NCBI RefSeq assembly: GCF_009184425.1
Contig: NZ_WELG01000002.1
Span: 868,001 to 932,000 of the forward strand
DNA length: 64,000 nucleotides
Direction: 5' to 3'
Source: Flagellimonas olearia
Lineage (GTDB): Bacteria; Bacteroidota; Bacteroidia; Flavobacteriales; Flavobacteriaceae
Shown here: piece after piece, positions 44,486-52,756 of the stretch
Layout of the letters: each line of letters begins with the position of its first letter
Numbering within the stretch: position 1 is the stretch's first letter
Translations under genes and position numbers: made by a program
The notes under the pieces: model-generated
What the model saw: only the letters and a program-made list of their open reading frames with translations
Database searches by the model: none
What the model was told of the DNA's origin: nothing

Positions 44486-44893
44486 ATGAAACTGATTTTT
44501 TTAGTACTCGTGTTGGCCCCGATATCCCTTTTTTCGCAAAACACGATTTCGGTACACATTAAAAATGTGGATTCCACCAAAGGCCACGTAAATGTGGCGG
44601 TGTACAACTCGGATGATTCTTTTTTATCGTTTGATGAGGTCCTTACAACCGAAACGGCGCCCGCCCATGAAGGCGTGGTAAGCTTGAAGATACAAGATCT
44701 GCCCATGGGCGAGTATGCATTGGCTGTTTTCCATGATGAAAATGCCAACGGAAAACTGGATACCAACTGGTTGGGCATTCCAAAGGAAAAAGTGGCCTTT
44801 TCCAAGGCCAAGATGAAAGCGTTCGGACCGCCCAAATACAAGGAGTGTGCCTTTAAGGTCACTTCAGATTATGAGATCAGTATTGATCTTTGA
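44486..44893 (+). CDS. DUF2141 exported protein
   Basis: 135 residues starting at 44486 (MKLIFLVLVLAPISLFSQ, a full signal peptide). The mature chain has the DUF2141 hallmarks KGHVNVAVYNSDDSFL, LPMGEYALAVFHDENANGKLDTNWLGIPKE and a final strand. DENANGKLD resembles a calcium-binding DxNxNGxxD loop. The family is an Ig-like periplasmic domain of unknown function. Lies between two membrane-protein genes in the same plus-strand run. Confidence 0.88.
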   Translation: MKLIFLVLVLAPISLFSQNTISVHIKNVDSTKGHVNVAVYNSDDSFLSFDEVLTTETAPAHEGVVSLKIQDLPMGEYALAVFHDENANGKLDTNWLGIPKEKVAFSKAKMKAFGPPKYKECAFKVTSDYEISIDL

Positions 44894-44910
44894 CCAAAAA
44901 AACTATTAGA

Positions 44911-45303
44911 ATGGAAACCATTTTTCTCACCCAGCTGATGGGGGCACTCTATGGATTATTGGCCGTTGTTTTTGGTGCTTTTGGCGCCCATGCCCTTAAA
45001 AAGAAATTGACCCCTGAACTACTCCATAGTTTTGAGACAGGGGTCAAATATCAAATGTACCATGCCATTGTGCTGTTGGTTTTGGGCTTTAATCTGGGCT
45101 TTGACCAATCCTTGGATTCGGTCATCGCGAACTGCTTTATTTTTGGCACTCTTTTGTTTTCCTTTAGCATTTATGCCCTCTGCCTGAGTGCCGCCAAAGG
45201 AGAAAAGCTTCGTTTTTTGGGTCCGGTTACGCCAATTGGGGGATTGCTCTTGGTTGTGGGTTGGGCCTTGTTGCTCTACAAGTTTGTATCGCCGATATTT
45301 TAA
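44911..45303 (+). CDS. DUF423 inner-membrane protein
   Basis: 130 residues starting at ATG 44911 (a TTG 21 bp earlier is possible). Four membrane helices and the DUF423 signature GLLAVVFGAFGAHALKKKLTPELLHSFETGVKYQMYHAIVLL are present. The family (E. coli YgdD) is widespread with no known function. It ends 4 bp before the convergent DUF4440 gene. Confidence 0.92.
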   Translation: METIFLTQLMGALYGLLAVVFGAFGAHALKKKLTPELLHSFETGVKYQMYHAIVLLVLGFNLGFDQSLDSVIANCFIFGTLLFSFSIYALCLSAAKGEKLRFLGPVTPIGGLLLVVGWALLLYKFVSPIF

Positions 45304-45307
45304 GAGA

Positions 45308-45832
45308 TCAGTCCACCGTGACGGGAGTAATTTCCGGATAGAACCATGGTGTATGCTGATTGGTCACCGCGGTCCATTTCCAGCCCTCTTTTTCTCTATG
45401 CGCGTTCAAGGTCATTAATCCAATCTCCTTAAAAGTGGTATCCGAGGGGATTTCCTTTCTGTACCAGAACATTTTCCAGGAATAATAGGCTAGCGCATTT
45501 TGGGAATCCAATAATCGTATTTTGGGTTTTCCTACTTCATAGTAATACGCCAAGGAGTCATTGTTCATCATCATGCCATGAAACTTTTCAAGCTCCTCCC
45601 TTCCTTCAAAATAATACCCTTGTGAATTGATCCATGTGGCATCCTCGGCAAATCTGTCCATGGCCAAGGCCATGTCTTTTTGGATCATGGCCCTCTCCCG
45701 TTCCGCGACCATCTGGATCAACTCCAAGGAATCTTGCTCACGGGTATTGGTCAATGGGGCGGTTTTATTTTGATTTTGACAGGATAGGGTTGTTCCACCA
45801 ATCCAGAGCAATCCCAAATAGAAAATCTTCAT
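45308..45832 (-). CDS. DUF4440/SnoaL-like lipoprotein
   Basis: 174 residues; type II signal peptide with lipobox TTLSC (Cys18). The mature part fits an NTF2-like cone fold of the DUF4440 family: RERAMIQKDMALAMDRFAEDATWINSQGYYFEGREELEKFHGMM, then strands ending in GWKWTAVTNQHTPW. It is last in the sigma/anti-sigma/DUF4097 run (3-bp gap), so likely co-regulated by that ECF sigma. Function unknown. Confidence 0.85.
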   Translation of the reverse strand: MKIFYLGLLWIGGTTLSCQNQNKTAPLTNTREQDSLELIQMVAERERAMIQKDMALAMDRFAEDATWINSQGYYFEGREELEKFHGMMMNNDSLAYYYEVGKPKIRLLDSQNALAYYSWKMFWYRKEIPSDTTFKEIGLMTLNAHREKEGWKWTAVTNQHTPWFYPEITPVTVD

Positions 45833-45835
45833 GAT

Positions 45836-46549
45836 CTAAAGCCTTAAGTACATATTCCCGTTGATGGTGTTCAAACGAAGCCGATGGGTGGCGTCGTCAA
45901 ATTTGCCTTCCACCTTTTGGCCTACGTGCCGGTCCGTCACTTGCAATTCCAGATGTTCATCGGCATAAATATTGCCATGAATGGTTTCGGCCACCAGACG
46001 GGAGTTTTTCATGACCAGGTCAATTTCACCATTGATGGTCTTCAGGTTCATATCACCAGCATATTTTTTGATTTCAATATTCCCATTGATAAGATCAGCG
46101 GTAAAGTCTCCCTCAATAAGGTCGGCATTTAGGTTCCCGTTTATGCTACTCACTTTGAAAATGGCATTCTTGGGAACGTAGAGCACATAGTTGAACCGAT
46201 AGGTCTCATGCGTATGGTAATAGCGCCGTTCCCCTTCCGGCCGGTTTTTGTTCCACTCGTCATAGAAGGCGTCAAAAAGGGCCTGTGGATTGGAGGTGAT
46301 GGTAATGGAACTGTTACCCTCATCGATGTCCAATTTATACTTGTCCAGATATTTTCCGTCTTCCGTTGTGATGTCCGCTTTGAAATACACCGAGGACTTT
46401 TCCCAAGTCTTGACCTCAATTTTATAGGCAAACTTGACATTCAATTCTATGAATTGATTGGCATGGGGAATGTTTTTCTCAATGATTTTCTGTGCATGGA
46501 GGGACAGGCACAGGAAGCCCATCAATACTAGGGTCGTTACATTTTTCAT
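45836..46549 (-). CDS. DUF4097-type exported beta-helix protein (second copy)
   Basis: 237 residues, signal peptide ending LHAQ. The C-terminal half is built from short repeats around the motif ING (SSINGNLNADLIEGDFTADLINGNIEIKKYAGDMNLKTINGEID), giving a single-stranded right-handed beta-helix as in DUF4097/DUF2807 adhesin-like proteins. It follows a paralogue (46580-47332) by 30 bp and lies under a sigma/anti-sigma pair. Location is likely periplasm or surface. Confidence 0.85.
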   Translation of the reverse strand: MKNVTTLVLMGFLCLSLHAQKIIEKNIPHANQFIELNVKFAYKIEVKTWEKSSVYFKADITTEDGKYLDKYKLDIDEGNSSITITSNPQALFDAFYDEWNKNRPEGERRYYHTHETYRFNYVLYVPKNAIFKVSSINGNLNADLIEGDFTADLINGNIEIKKYAGDMNLKTINGEIDLVMKNSRLVAETIHGNIYADEHLELQVTDRHVGQKVEGKFDDATHRLRLNTINGNMYLRL

Positions 46550-46579
46550 GAGGATTCGTTTTTAAGATGATGGATTGAA

Positions 46580-47332
46580 TTATTGTTTTCTTAGGTAGAT
46601 GTTGCCATTGGTGGATTTTAGGGAGATGTTCACGCCGCCATTGTTTATGGCTGCATTGACTTTACGGCCTGAAACGGATTTAAGCCCATCCTTTTCTTCG
46701 CGTTTTAGATCAAAATTGGTGTAGATGTCCCCGTTTACAGAACTTAGGGAAAGGTCTGCAGGGGTGTTTCCAGGCATGGTGACGTCTACAGCGCCATTGG
46801 TGGAATAAATGGAAATGGGGGAACTTTGCTTTACGGCCCCAAACTCCACAGTGACTTCACCATTTAAGGTATTGGCGGTAACTGGACCGTTCACATCCAA
46901 AATCTCTATGCTGCCATTGAGTTGGGCATCCGCTTCTATTTCACCTGCGAAACCGTTAATTTCTATGTTTCCGTTCCAAGTACTCTTTACGGCCACATTT
47001 TGGTTTTTGGGCAAAAAGATTTCGGCTCCTTCGGATTTCCTTAAATTTTTTACGATCAAGGTGTTCCCGTCCTGTACCACATAAAATCCGACCTCGGTAT
47101 TGTCGTTTCCGCCTTCTCCTACTAGACGGAGCCCTTTCGCGCGTTCTGAAACCTCATGCCGGTCACCGGCTTTGATCAATATCTCATTGGACGTGTATGT
47201 TCTAACTACAATATCCGCCTTAGATTCGATCTTCACCCATTCTATCCCGTTGAGGGATTTGGTGTAATCGTTTTGTGCATGGGCCATGGCACTTAAGATA
47301 AGGGCCGTGAAAAGAAGTGTCATTTTTTTCAT
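46580..47332 (-). CDS. DUF4097-type exported beta-helix protein (first copy)
   Basis: 250 residues, signal peptide ending AHAQ. Like its downstream neighbour it has repeating NG turns (STWNGNIEINGFAGEIEADAQLNGSIEILDVNGPVTANTLNGEVTVEFG, ending STNGNIYLRKQ). The paralogues share the final strand motif NGNxYLR. It starts 19 bp after the anti-sigma gene. These proteins commonly accompany zinc-finger anti-sigma factors in Bacteroidota; their job is unknown. Confidence 0.85.
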   Translation of the reverse strand: MKKMTLLFTALILSAMAHAQNDYTKSLNGIEWVKIESKADIVVRTYTSNEILIKAGDRHEVSERAKGLRLVGEGGNDNTEVGFYVVQDGNTLIVKNLRKSEGAEIFLPKNQNVAVKSTWNGNIEINGFAGEIEADAQLNGSIEILDVNGPVTANTLNGEVTVEFGAVKQSSPISIYSTNGAVDVTMPGNTPADLSLSSVNGDIYTNFDLKREEKDGLKSVSGRKVNAAINNGGVNISLKSTNGNIYLRKQ

Positions 47333-47351
47333 GATTTTCGTTTTTTGATGT

Positions 47352-48140
47352 TTATGTTATTTTGGGTAATACAGCTTTGATCTGTTCTTTAATGAAAGGC
47401 TGCGTATCTTCTTGCTCCAACAATTTTTTCATGGGAGCGATTGCTTTTTTCTCCTGTATCTGTACCAACATCTCTATAATGCCAATCTGGATGCTTGGGT
47501 TTTTTTCCTTTCCCAAGGCCTCGATGAAGACATTCTTTACGGTATCCGATGCGCTGAATTTTGAAAGGGCCTCAAAAGCGGTAAGGCGAACATTGTCATT
47601 TTCATCATGGATCAATCGATTGGCCAACGCCTGTATGATGGCTTCATCCGGATGTTCAAACTCTTCAATATAATTGACGCCTTGTATGCGTTTGCTGGCG
47701 GATTGGTTTTCCATCAAGGAAAGCATGGCGGTCTGTTTCATTTGTAGGGTTTCGTCCTTTAAAATGGCCATGTCTCCATCCACCTTTCGCTGTTGAAAGA
47801 GGCTTCCCATTTGAAAAGAAGCCACCAAAAGTGCTATGCTGGCCGCTACTTTGAGCAGATTGGTGGCCCAATTGGATTTTTTCTTCGGGACCAACGGAAC
47901 CATTTTTCCCAGACTCTCTTTTTCTGCTTCCAAGGCTTCTTCGAATTTGTTCCTGAGTCGATTTGTAGGTACATGTGGAACGTCATCTTCAAAAGCCTTG
48001 AACAGCGTTTTCATCTCTTCCAGTTCTTTTTGACAGTCAGGGCACTGGGATAGATGCTCTTCTGCCTTTTTCTGGGTATTTTTATCAAGAGTACCATCCA
48101 AATAGGCCGGAATCAAGTCCGAAATGTGATTATTCTTCAT
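47352..48140 (-). CDS. Zinc-finger anti-sigma factor with periplasmic HEAT repeats
   Basis: 262 residues. The cytoplasmic ZAS/zf-HC2 motif is H29-LSQ-C33-PD-C36. One TM helix (about 94-113, NLLKVAASIALLVASFQMGS) leads to a periplasmic region whose last 110 residues are HEAT-like repeats (EAIIQALANRLIHDENDNVRLTAFEALSKF and NPSIQIGIIEMLVQIQEKKAIAPMKKLLEQED). It starts 2 bp after the sigma stop. The ZAS domain should sequester the sigma; the HEAT part could be the periplasmic sensor. Confidence 0.92.
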   Translation of the reverse strand: MKNNHISDLIPAYLDGTLDKNTQKKAEEHLSQCPDCQKELEEMKTLFKAFEDDVPHVPTNRLRNKFEEALEAEKESLGKMVPLVPKKKSNWATNLLKVAASIALLVASFQMGSLFQQRKVDGDMAILKDETLQMKQTAMLSLMENQSASKRIQGVNYIEEFEHPDEAIIQALANRLIHDENDNVRLTAFEALSKFSASDTVKNVFIEALGKEKNPSIQIGIIEMLVQIQEKKAIAPMKKLLEQEDTQPFIKEQIKAVLPKIT

Positions 48141-48142
48141 GG

Positions 48143-48667
48143 TTATAAACTTTCTAAATAAATTTTCTTCAACTTTTTAAGGATACGGCAGACCTTGGTC
48201 TTCATCGCTCCAGGGGTGCTTCCCATGATTTCCGCCAGCTCTTCATACCGTATTTCCTTGAATCGGTTTAGGATGACCAGCTCACGATCTTCTGGGTCCA
48301 ACTGGTTAAGGGCTTGTTGCAATCGGGAATAATCTTCCACATCTTCATTTTCTTCCTTATCGGATTTGTACTCAAGAACCTCCAAACCATCGTGATGCTT
48401 GTGGTTTCTTGAAAAATGACTTTTCAGACTGTTCCGGGCTATGGTGAACAGCCAGGAAACGAATGAGCCATTGTTATAGGAACTCCTGTATTTGATGAGC
48501 TTGTAAAAAACATCTTGGGTCAAATCCTCGCTCAACATGCTATCGCCGGACATCTTGTACAAAAAATTGTACACGTGTTTGTGATGTCGGTCAAAAAGGA
48601 CCTTGAGCATATCCAAATTACCCTCGGCAACCTTTTGCATCAGTATTTCATCTGAAAGCGCTTTCAA
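48143..48667 (-). CDS. ECF RNA polymerase sigma factor
   Basis: 174 residues with region 2 (LFDRHHKHVYNFLYKMSGDSMLSEDLTQDVFYKLIKYR) and region 4 (LDPEDRELVILNRFKEIRYEELAEIMGSTPGAMKTKVCRILKKLK). The annotated start is TTG (48667); ATG at residue 10 (MQKVAEGNLD) is an alternative that keeps all domains. It heads a five-gene unit with its anti-sigma, two DUF4097 proteins and a DUF4440 lipoprotein, all separated by 2-30 bp. Confidence 0.92.
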   Translation of the reverse strand: MKALSDEILMQKVAEGNLDMLKVLFDRHHKHVYNFLYKMSGDSMLSEDLTQDVFYKLIKYRSSYNNGSFVSWLFTIARNSLKSHFSRNHKHHDGLEVLEYKSDKEENEDVEDYSRLQQALNQLDPEDRELVILNRFKEIRYEELAEIMGSTPGAMKTKVCRILKKLKKIYLESL

Positions 48668-48752
48668 TAGCTGTTTTTGGTTGTTGTTTATCCTATATAG
48701 TCAAGAAATTGAAAAAGGTTACAGTTGGGAAGAAAAAAATGAATGGAAGGGA

Positions 48753-49154
48753 TTATTCGATGGTTTTGATCTTGATGACACCACTGGCACCCCTTGAGCC
48801 ATATTCCGCTGTTTCAGCACCGGTCAAGGCCTCAATGCTCTCGACCATAAAGCTGTTGACCAATTGGTCCACGGACCTAAATGAGTTGCCAATAATATAT
48901 CCGTTGAGAACATATAAGGGTTCCGTGACTTGTTGACCGAAGACCTGATTGGAGGCTTTGACAAAATAGGGCACCCCATTTCTTAAGGTAACCCCGGGCA
49001 ATTGCCGGATACGCTGAAGTAGACTGATGTTTCCTTTGTTCCGTTGCTCAAGCTCTTTGGCGATTTCTGGATTGTAACCTGTGCTTTTGGATCCTGAACA
49101 GCTTCCCAAGTAGAAAACAAGGAACAAAACACCGAGGGTAAATAGCTGTTTCAT
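48753..49154 (-). CDS. Stand-alone TonB-plug-domain lipoprotein
   Basis: 133 residues; lipobox YLGSC (Cys19). The remaining chain is a TonB-receptor plug without a barrel: LLQRIRQLPGVTLRNGVPYFV, PLYVLNGYIIGNSFRSVDQLVNSFMVESIEALTGAETAEYGSRGASGVIKIKT. The last strand GASGVIKIKT matches plug ends. There is no cleavage or frameshift evidence: the frame closes with a clean stop. It may act as a soluble plug partner or decoy. Precedes the sigma operon on the same strand. Confidence 0.82.
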   Translation of the reverse strand: MKQLFTLGVLFLVFYLGSCSGSKSTGYNPEIAKELEQRNKGNISLLQRIRQLPGVTLRNGVPYFVKASNQVFGQQVTEPLYVLNGYIIGNSFRSVDQLVNSFMVESIEALTGAETAEYGSRGASGVIKIKTIE

Positions 49155-49234
49155 AGTGGCGCAATTACCCTACAAGCTATTAATTTTTAGCGAATTAAGT
49201 CGAAGTTATCCGGAAAAATTGGACTGAGGAAATT

Positions 49235-49381
49235 TTATCCACAACCACAATTGTCCTGCCCGCAGGATTTGGAACCTTTCTTTTTGCCAAAAAGCATGGA
49301 TTTGGGCAGGAGAAATTTCCAGACCAAATAACCCACGGCAAGGGCAACGATGATATAGACCATTAATTGCTGAAGTTCCAT
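49235..49381 (-). CDS. FeoB-associated Cys-rich membrane peptide
   Basis: 48 residues, found by translation after feoB: one TM helix (about 7-25, MVYIIVALAVGYLVWKFLL), a basic stretch (GKKKGSK) and a Cys-rich tail S-C-G-Q-D-N-C-G-C-G (Cys40, 45, 47). Its ATG overlaps the feoB stop as TAATG, so it is translationally coupled. It matches the short FeoB-associated Cys-rich proteins found after feoB in many bacteria. It is probably a FeoC-like partner for ferrous iron or an Fe-S ligand. Confidence 0.85.
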   Translation of the reverse strand: MELQQLMVYIIVALAVGYLVWKFLLPKSMLFGKKKGSKSCGQDNCGCG

Positions 49382-51603
49382 TAGCTAAGAATTTGATAGG
49401 CCACCATGGCAACAAGGTAGGCAAATATGCTCATAAAGGCCAATTGGTACAGGGGCCATTTCCATGAATTGGTCTCCCGTTTCACCACGGCCAAGGTACT
49501 CATACATTGCATGGCAAAGGCATAAAAAAGCATCAGTGAAATTCCAGAAGCCAGATTGAACAGGGGTTTCCCCATTGGGCCTAATTCTGCTGCCATCCGA
49601 TTTTTTATGGTTTCTTCCTCATCACTACCCACGCTGTAAATGGTGGCAAGGGTGCCCACGAATACTTCCCTGGCGGCAAAGGACGTCAGTACCGCAATGC
49701 CAATTTTCCAGTCATAGCCCAAGGGCCTCACCAGGGGTTCAAAAGCCTTTCCAGCATAGCCGATGTAGGAATGCTCCAGTTTGTAACTGGCGATCTCTTG
49801 TGCCTTGGCCCTTTCCATGAGGTCTTGGGTCCTGATTTGGATGGAATCCTGCACGGCTTCGGAGGTTAGGCCAGCATAATCGGTTGCCAGAGCCTGCTCA
49901 TAAGTGTTGATGTTGTTTTGGATATAATTTTTGCTATACGTGCTAAGGCCTTCCTCTTCAATTCGGGTGTTGACAATTTGTTCCGCATCATGGAAATCAT
50001 CCGAGAAACCATTAGACCCCAAAAACCAGAGGACGATGGAAATGGCCAGGATGATCTTTCCCGCACCGAACACAAAGCTTTTGGTTTTCTCCAATACGGT
50101 GTAGGCCACATTTTTGATAAGGGGTAGGCGATAGGTGGGCATTTCCACCATAAAGAGCCCCCTGCTTTTTATCTTCAATATTTTATTCAGGACCATAGCA
50201 GAGAAAATCGCCATTCCAAAACCGATGAGGTAGAGCAACATCAGAGTCAATGCCTGATAACTCACGCCCAAAATACTTCCCTCGGGGATAACGAGGGCGA
50301 TTAGGATAAGATACACTGGCAATCGCGCCGAACAGGTGGTAAACGGGGTCACTAAAATAGTGATAAGACGTTCTTTCCAGTTTTCTATGGTCCGGGTGGC
50401 CATTACCGCTGGAATGGCACAGGCGGTTCCAGAAATTAGCGGGACCACACTTTTACCACTTAGCCCGAAGGGACGCATCAAACGGTCCATAAGAAAGACC
50501 ACTCGGCTCATGTACCCAGATTCTTCCAACAATGAAATGAACAGGAACAAAAAGGCAATCTGAGGAACGAAAATGACGATTCCCCCTATTCCGGCCAAGA
50601 TTCCTTCGGCCAACAAGTCGGTGAGGACCCCTGGAGGCAAAGTATTTTTGATCCATTCGGCAGCCATGGAGAATTGCTCGTCAATGATATCTTGGGGATA
50701 GGAACTCCATTCAAAAATGGCTTGAAAAATCAGCAGTAAAATGGCAAAGAAAATCAGATAGCCAAAAACCTTGTGGGTAAGGACCTTATCTATGGAGGCA
50801 CGAAGTCCCTTGGCAGCCAAGAAATCTACTTTGTAGGTCTCTTTTAGCGCATTGTTGATGAACTGGTAGCGCAACACGGTCTCCTTGTGCTGTAGTTTTT
50901 TGAGTTCGTCCTTGGACTTGGTGGAAAATGAGGTGACATCCTCTATTCGTTTTTTCTCAATGGGCATAAAGTTGACATCCTGGGTGATGACCAACCATAA
51001 TTTGTAAAGATCTTCGTTGGGGAATGCTTTCTGCAATCTTCCAAAATAGTCCGGGGCAATCCGTGTGGTGTCTATGTTGGGGGATGTGGACAGACTTTTG
51101 TAATCCGCAATAAGCTCCTTTAAGCGATCAATGCCATTGCCTTTTCGGGTACTTACCAAAGCAATTTTGGCATCCAGTTTTTTCTCCATTGCCGCAACAT
51201 CCAATGAAATCCCTTTTCTGGACATACGGTCGGCCATGTTGATGACCAAGATGGCCGGAATCCTAAGATCTTTGATCTGGGTGAATAGTAGGAGGTTCCT
51301 TTTAAGGTTTTCCACATCGCTGATCACCACGGCGACATCCGGATAGTTTTTGTCGTTCTTGTTGAGCAAAAGTTCAACGGCCACACTTTCGTCCAAGGAA
51401 GTAGTATTGAGGCTGTAGGTTCCGGGAAGGTCCAGTATATGTGCCTTTACGCCTCTGGGGAGTTTGCAGATGCCCTCTTTCTTTTCCACGGTAATGCCCG
51501 GATAATTGCCCACCTTTTGCTTAAGGCCCGTCAATTGGTTAAAAACAGAGGTCTTTCCGGTATTGGGATTGCCGATCAGGGCAACATTGATGTTTTTGCT
51601 CAT
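49381..51603 (-). CDS. feoB: Ferrous iron transport protein B
   Basis: 740 residues, GTP-dependent Fe(II) import across the inner membrane. The N-terminal G domain shows G1 GNPNTGKTS (11-19), G2 VGNYPGITVEKKEG and G3 DLPGTYSL. A GDI-like helical region precedes the membrane core (from about residue 280) with Gate motifs SGTACAIPAVMATRT and SFAAREVFVGTLATIY. feoA overlaps its start by 4 bp (ATGA). Confidence 0.97.
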   Translation of the reverse strand: MSKNINVALIGNPNTGKTSVFNQLTGLKQKVGNYPGITVEKKEGICKLPRGVKAHILDLPGTYSLNTTSLDESVAVELLLNKNDKNYPDVAVVISDVENLKRNLLLFTQIKDLRIPAILVINMADRMSRKGISLDVAAMEKKLDAKIALVSTRKGNGIDRLKELIADYKSLSTSPNIDTTRIAPDYFGRLQKAFPNEDLYKLWLVITQDVNFMPIEKKRIEDVTSFSTKSKDELKKLQHKETVLRYQFINNALKETYKVDFLAAKGLRASIDKVLTHKVFGYLIFFAILLLIFQAIFEWSSYPQDIIDEQFSMAAEWIKNTLPPGVLTDLLAEGILAGIGGIVIFVPQIAFLFLFISLLEESGYMSRVVFLMDRLMRPFGLSGKSVVPLISGTACAIPAVMATRTIENWKERLITILVTPFTTCSARLPVYLILIALVIPEGSILGVSYQALTLMLLYLIGFGMAIFSAMVLNKILKIKSRGLFMVEMPTYRLPLIKNVAYTVLEKTKSFVFGAGKIILAISIVLWFLGSNGFSDDFHDAEQIVNTRIEEEGLSTYSKNYIQNNINTYEQALATDYAGLTSEAVQDSIQIRTQDLMERAKAQEIASYKLEHSYIGYAGKAFEPLVRPLGYDWKIGIAVLTSFAAREVFVGTLATIYSVGSDEEETIKNRMAAELGPMGKPLFNLASGISLMLFYAFAMQCMSTLAVVKRETNSWKWPLYQLAFMSIFAYLVAMVAYQILS

Positions 51604-51842
51604 AGGGCCTTCGTATCTTCAATAATATCCAACTCAATGCATTGGGCCAATGATCGTCTTATGGCGATGTGGCTTCCGCTAAGATTGATGTAGATGGGAT
51701 CTTTTAACGGGGCAACCTGTACCAGTTCCACTATATTTCCGGGCAAGCATCCCAATTCCAAAAGTTTTATGGGGAGGATATGTTCCGAAAAATCCTTGAT
51801 CACTCCTTTTTGCCCATGCACAAGATCCGCAACTGTAGCCAC
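51600..51842 (-). CDS. feoA: Ferrous iron transport protein A
   Basis: 80-residue SH3-like cytoplasmic regulator of FeoB. The start codon is GTG at 51842 (GTG GCT ACA). Core motifs are LLELGCLPGNIVELVQVAPLKDPIYINLSGSHIAIRRSLAQCIEL. Overlap with feoB (ATGA) shows coupling. A perfect -7 element TATTTTTG lies on minus at 51881-51874; TTTAGATTGATTTTAA at 51851-51866, near the transcription start, weakly resembles the DtxR-like palindrome at 29751. Confidence 0.93.
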   Translation of the reverse strand: MATVADLVHGQKGVIKDFSEHILPIKLLELGCLPGNIVELVQVAPLKDPIYINLSGSHIAIRRSLAQCIELDIIEDTKAL

Positions 51843-51873
51843 TATATTTATTTAGATTGATTTTAAGTAACAG

Positions 51874-51881
51874 CAAAAATA
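51874..51881 (-). promoter_or_regulatory. -7 promoter element of feoAB
   Basis: Minus-strand TATTTTTG is a perfect TAnnTTTG match, 31 nt upstream of the feoA GTG. No exact TTG is found at the -33 position. Confidence 0.4.
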
Positions 51882-51930
51882 CATAAAAAACATATAAAGC
51901 CGTAACCGAACGGCGAGTAAGGCTTTGGTT

Positions 51931-52605
51931 CTATTCTGTGTAGCTGTCTTTCAGGGTTTTAAGGTCCTCGAGCAATTTGTCAATTTCCTTTCTGTTGGTG
52001 CCATCATAAAAGCCCCTGATCCTACGCTCTTTGTCCACAAGGATAAAATTTTCGGTATGGATCATATCGTAGGGGCCGCCATCTCCATCCGTCTTCACGG
52101 CCAAATACGATTTTCTGGCCAACTCATAAATTTGTTTCTTGTCGCCCGTGACCAAATTCCACTTGTTATCCACGACCCCTTTTTCCAGGGCGTATTTTTT
52201 TAATTGGGGAACGGAATCTATGACCGGGGTCACGGAATGGGACAGCAACATGACATCATCATCATCCAAAATGGCATCCTGGATTTCGGTCATGTTCTTG
52301 GTCATTATGGGGCAAATGGTAGGGCATGTGGTAAAAAAGAAATCGGCCACATAGATTTTATCCTTGTAATTGTCTTGGGTGATGGTTTCCCCGTTTTGGT
52401 TGACCAGTTCAAAATCAGCAATTTTATGGTACTTCTTTTTGTAGTGTAAAGTGCTATCCACCAAAGAAGGGTCCACCATGGAAGGTTGGTACACCGGGAG
52501 CAGCTTTTGGGGCTGTAGGGCATTGTAAAATAGATAGATGATCACGGCGGAAAGTGCCAAGAGGACAGCTCCAAAGAACTTGTATTTTGAAAAGAAGGAC
52601 AACAT
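51931..52605 (-). CDS. SCO1/SenC family copper-binding protein
   Basis: 224 residues, started at 52605 because a full promoter lies just upstream inside the longer frame. One N-terminal TM (about 10-28) anchors a thioredoxin-fold domain in the periplasm. Copper ligands are C94 and C98 (FTTCPTICP) and His183 (MIHTENF). Role: copper delivery to or redox maintenance of cytochrome c oxidase CuA. It diverges from rseP. Confidence 0.94.
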   Translation of the reverse strand: MLSFFSKYKFFGAVLLALSAVIIYLFYNALQPQKLLPVYQPSMVDPSLVDSTLHYKKKYHKIADFELVNQNGETITQDNYKDKIYVADFFFTTCPTICPIMTKNMTEIQDAILDDDDVMLLSHSVTPVIDSVPQLKKYALEKGVVDNKWNLVTGDKKQIYELARKSYLAVKTDGDGGPYDMIHTENFILVDKERRIRGFYDGTNRKEIDKLLEDLKTLKDSYTE

Positions 52606-52610
52606 ACTTG

Positions 52611-52641
52611 CAAAATTACGGCTGATAGGAGGATTCTTCAA
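52611..52641 (-). promoter_or_regulatory. Promoter of the SCO1/SenC gene
   Basis: TTG (52641-52639), 20-nt spacer and TAATTTTG (52618-52611) match the consensus fully. The ATG begins 5 nt downstream, so the transcript is probably leaderless. Confidence 0.65.
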
Positions 52642-52725
52642 GGTGAAAACAAGTTTTTGGTGCTAAATCTTTCTTAAAACAAACCTCTGTTCATCATGCT
52701 GTTTTCATATCACTAGGTAAAAGGT

Positions 52726-52733
52726 TACTTTTG
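52726..52733 (+). promoter_or_regulatory. -7 promoter element of rseP
   Basis: TACTTTTG, a perfect TAnnTTTG match, lies 23 nt before the rseP ATG at 52757; no good -33 TTG is seen. Confidence 0.4.
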
Positions 52734-52756
52734 TGGGTTTTAACAAAACACTTCGG

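Noticed and set aside
48653-48666. A perfect 14-bp palindrome TGAAAGCGCTTTCA over the sigma-factor start
   Set aside because: A few such palindromes are expected by chance in 64 kb and no regulator is linked; position alone is not enough.
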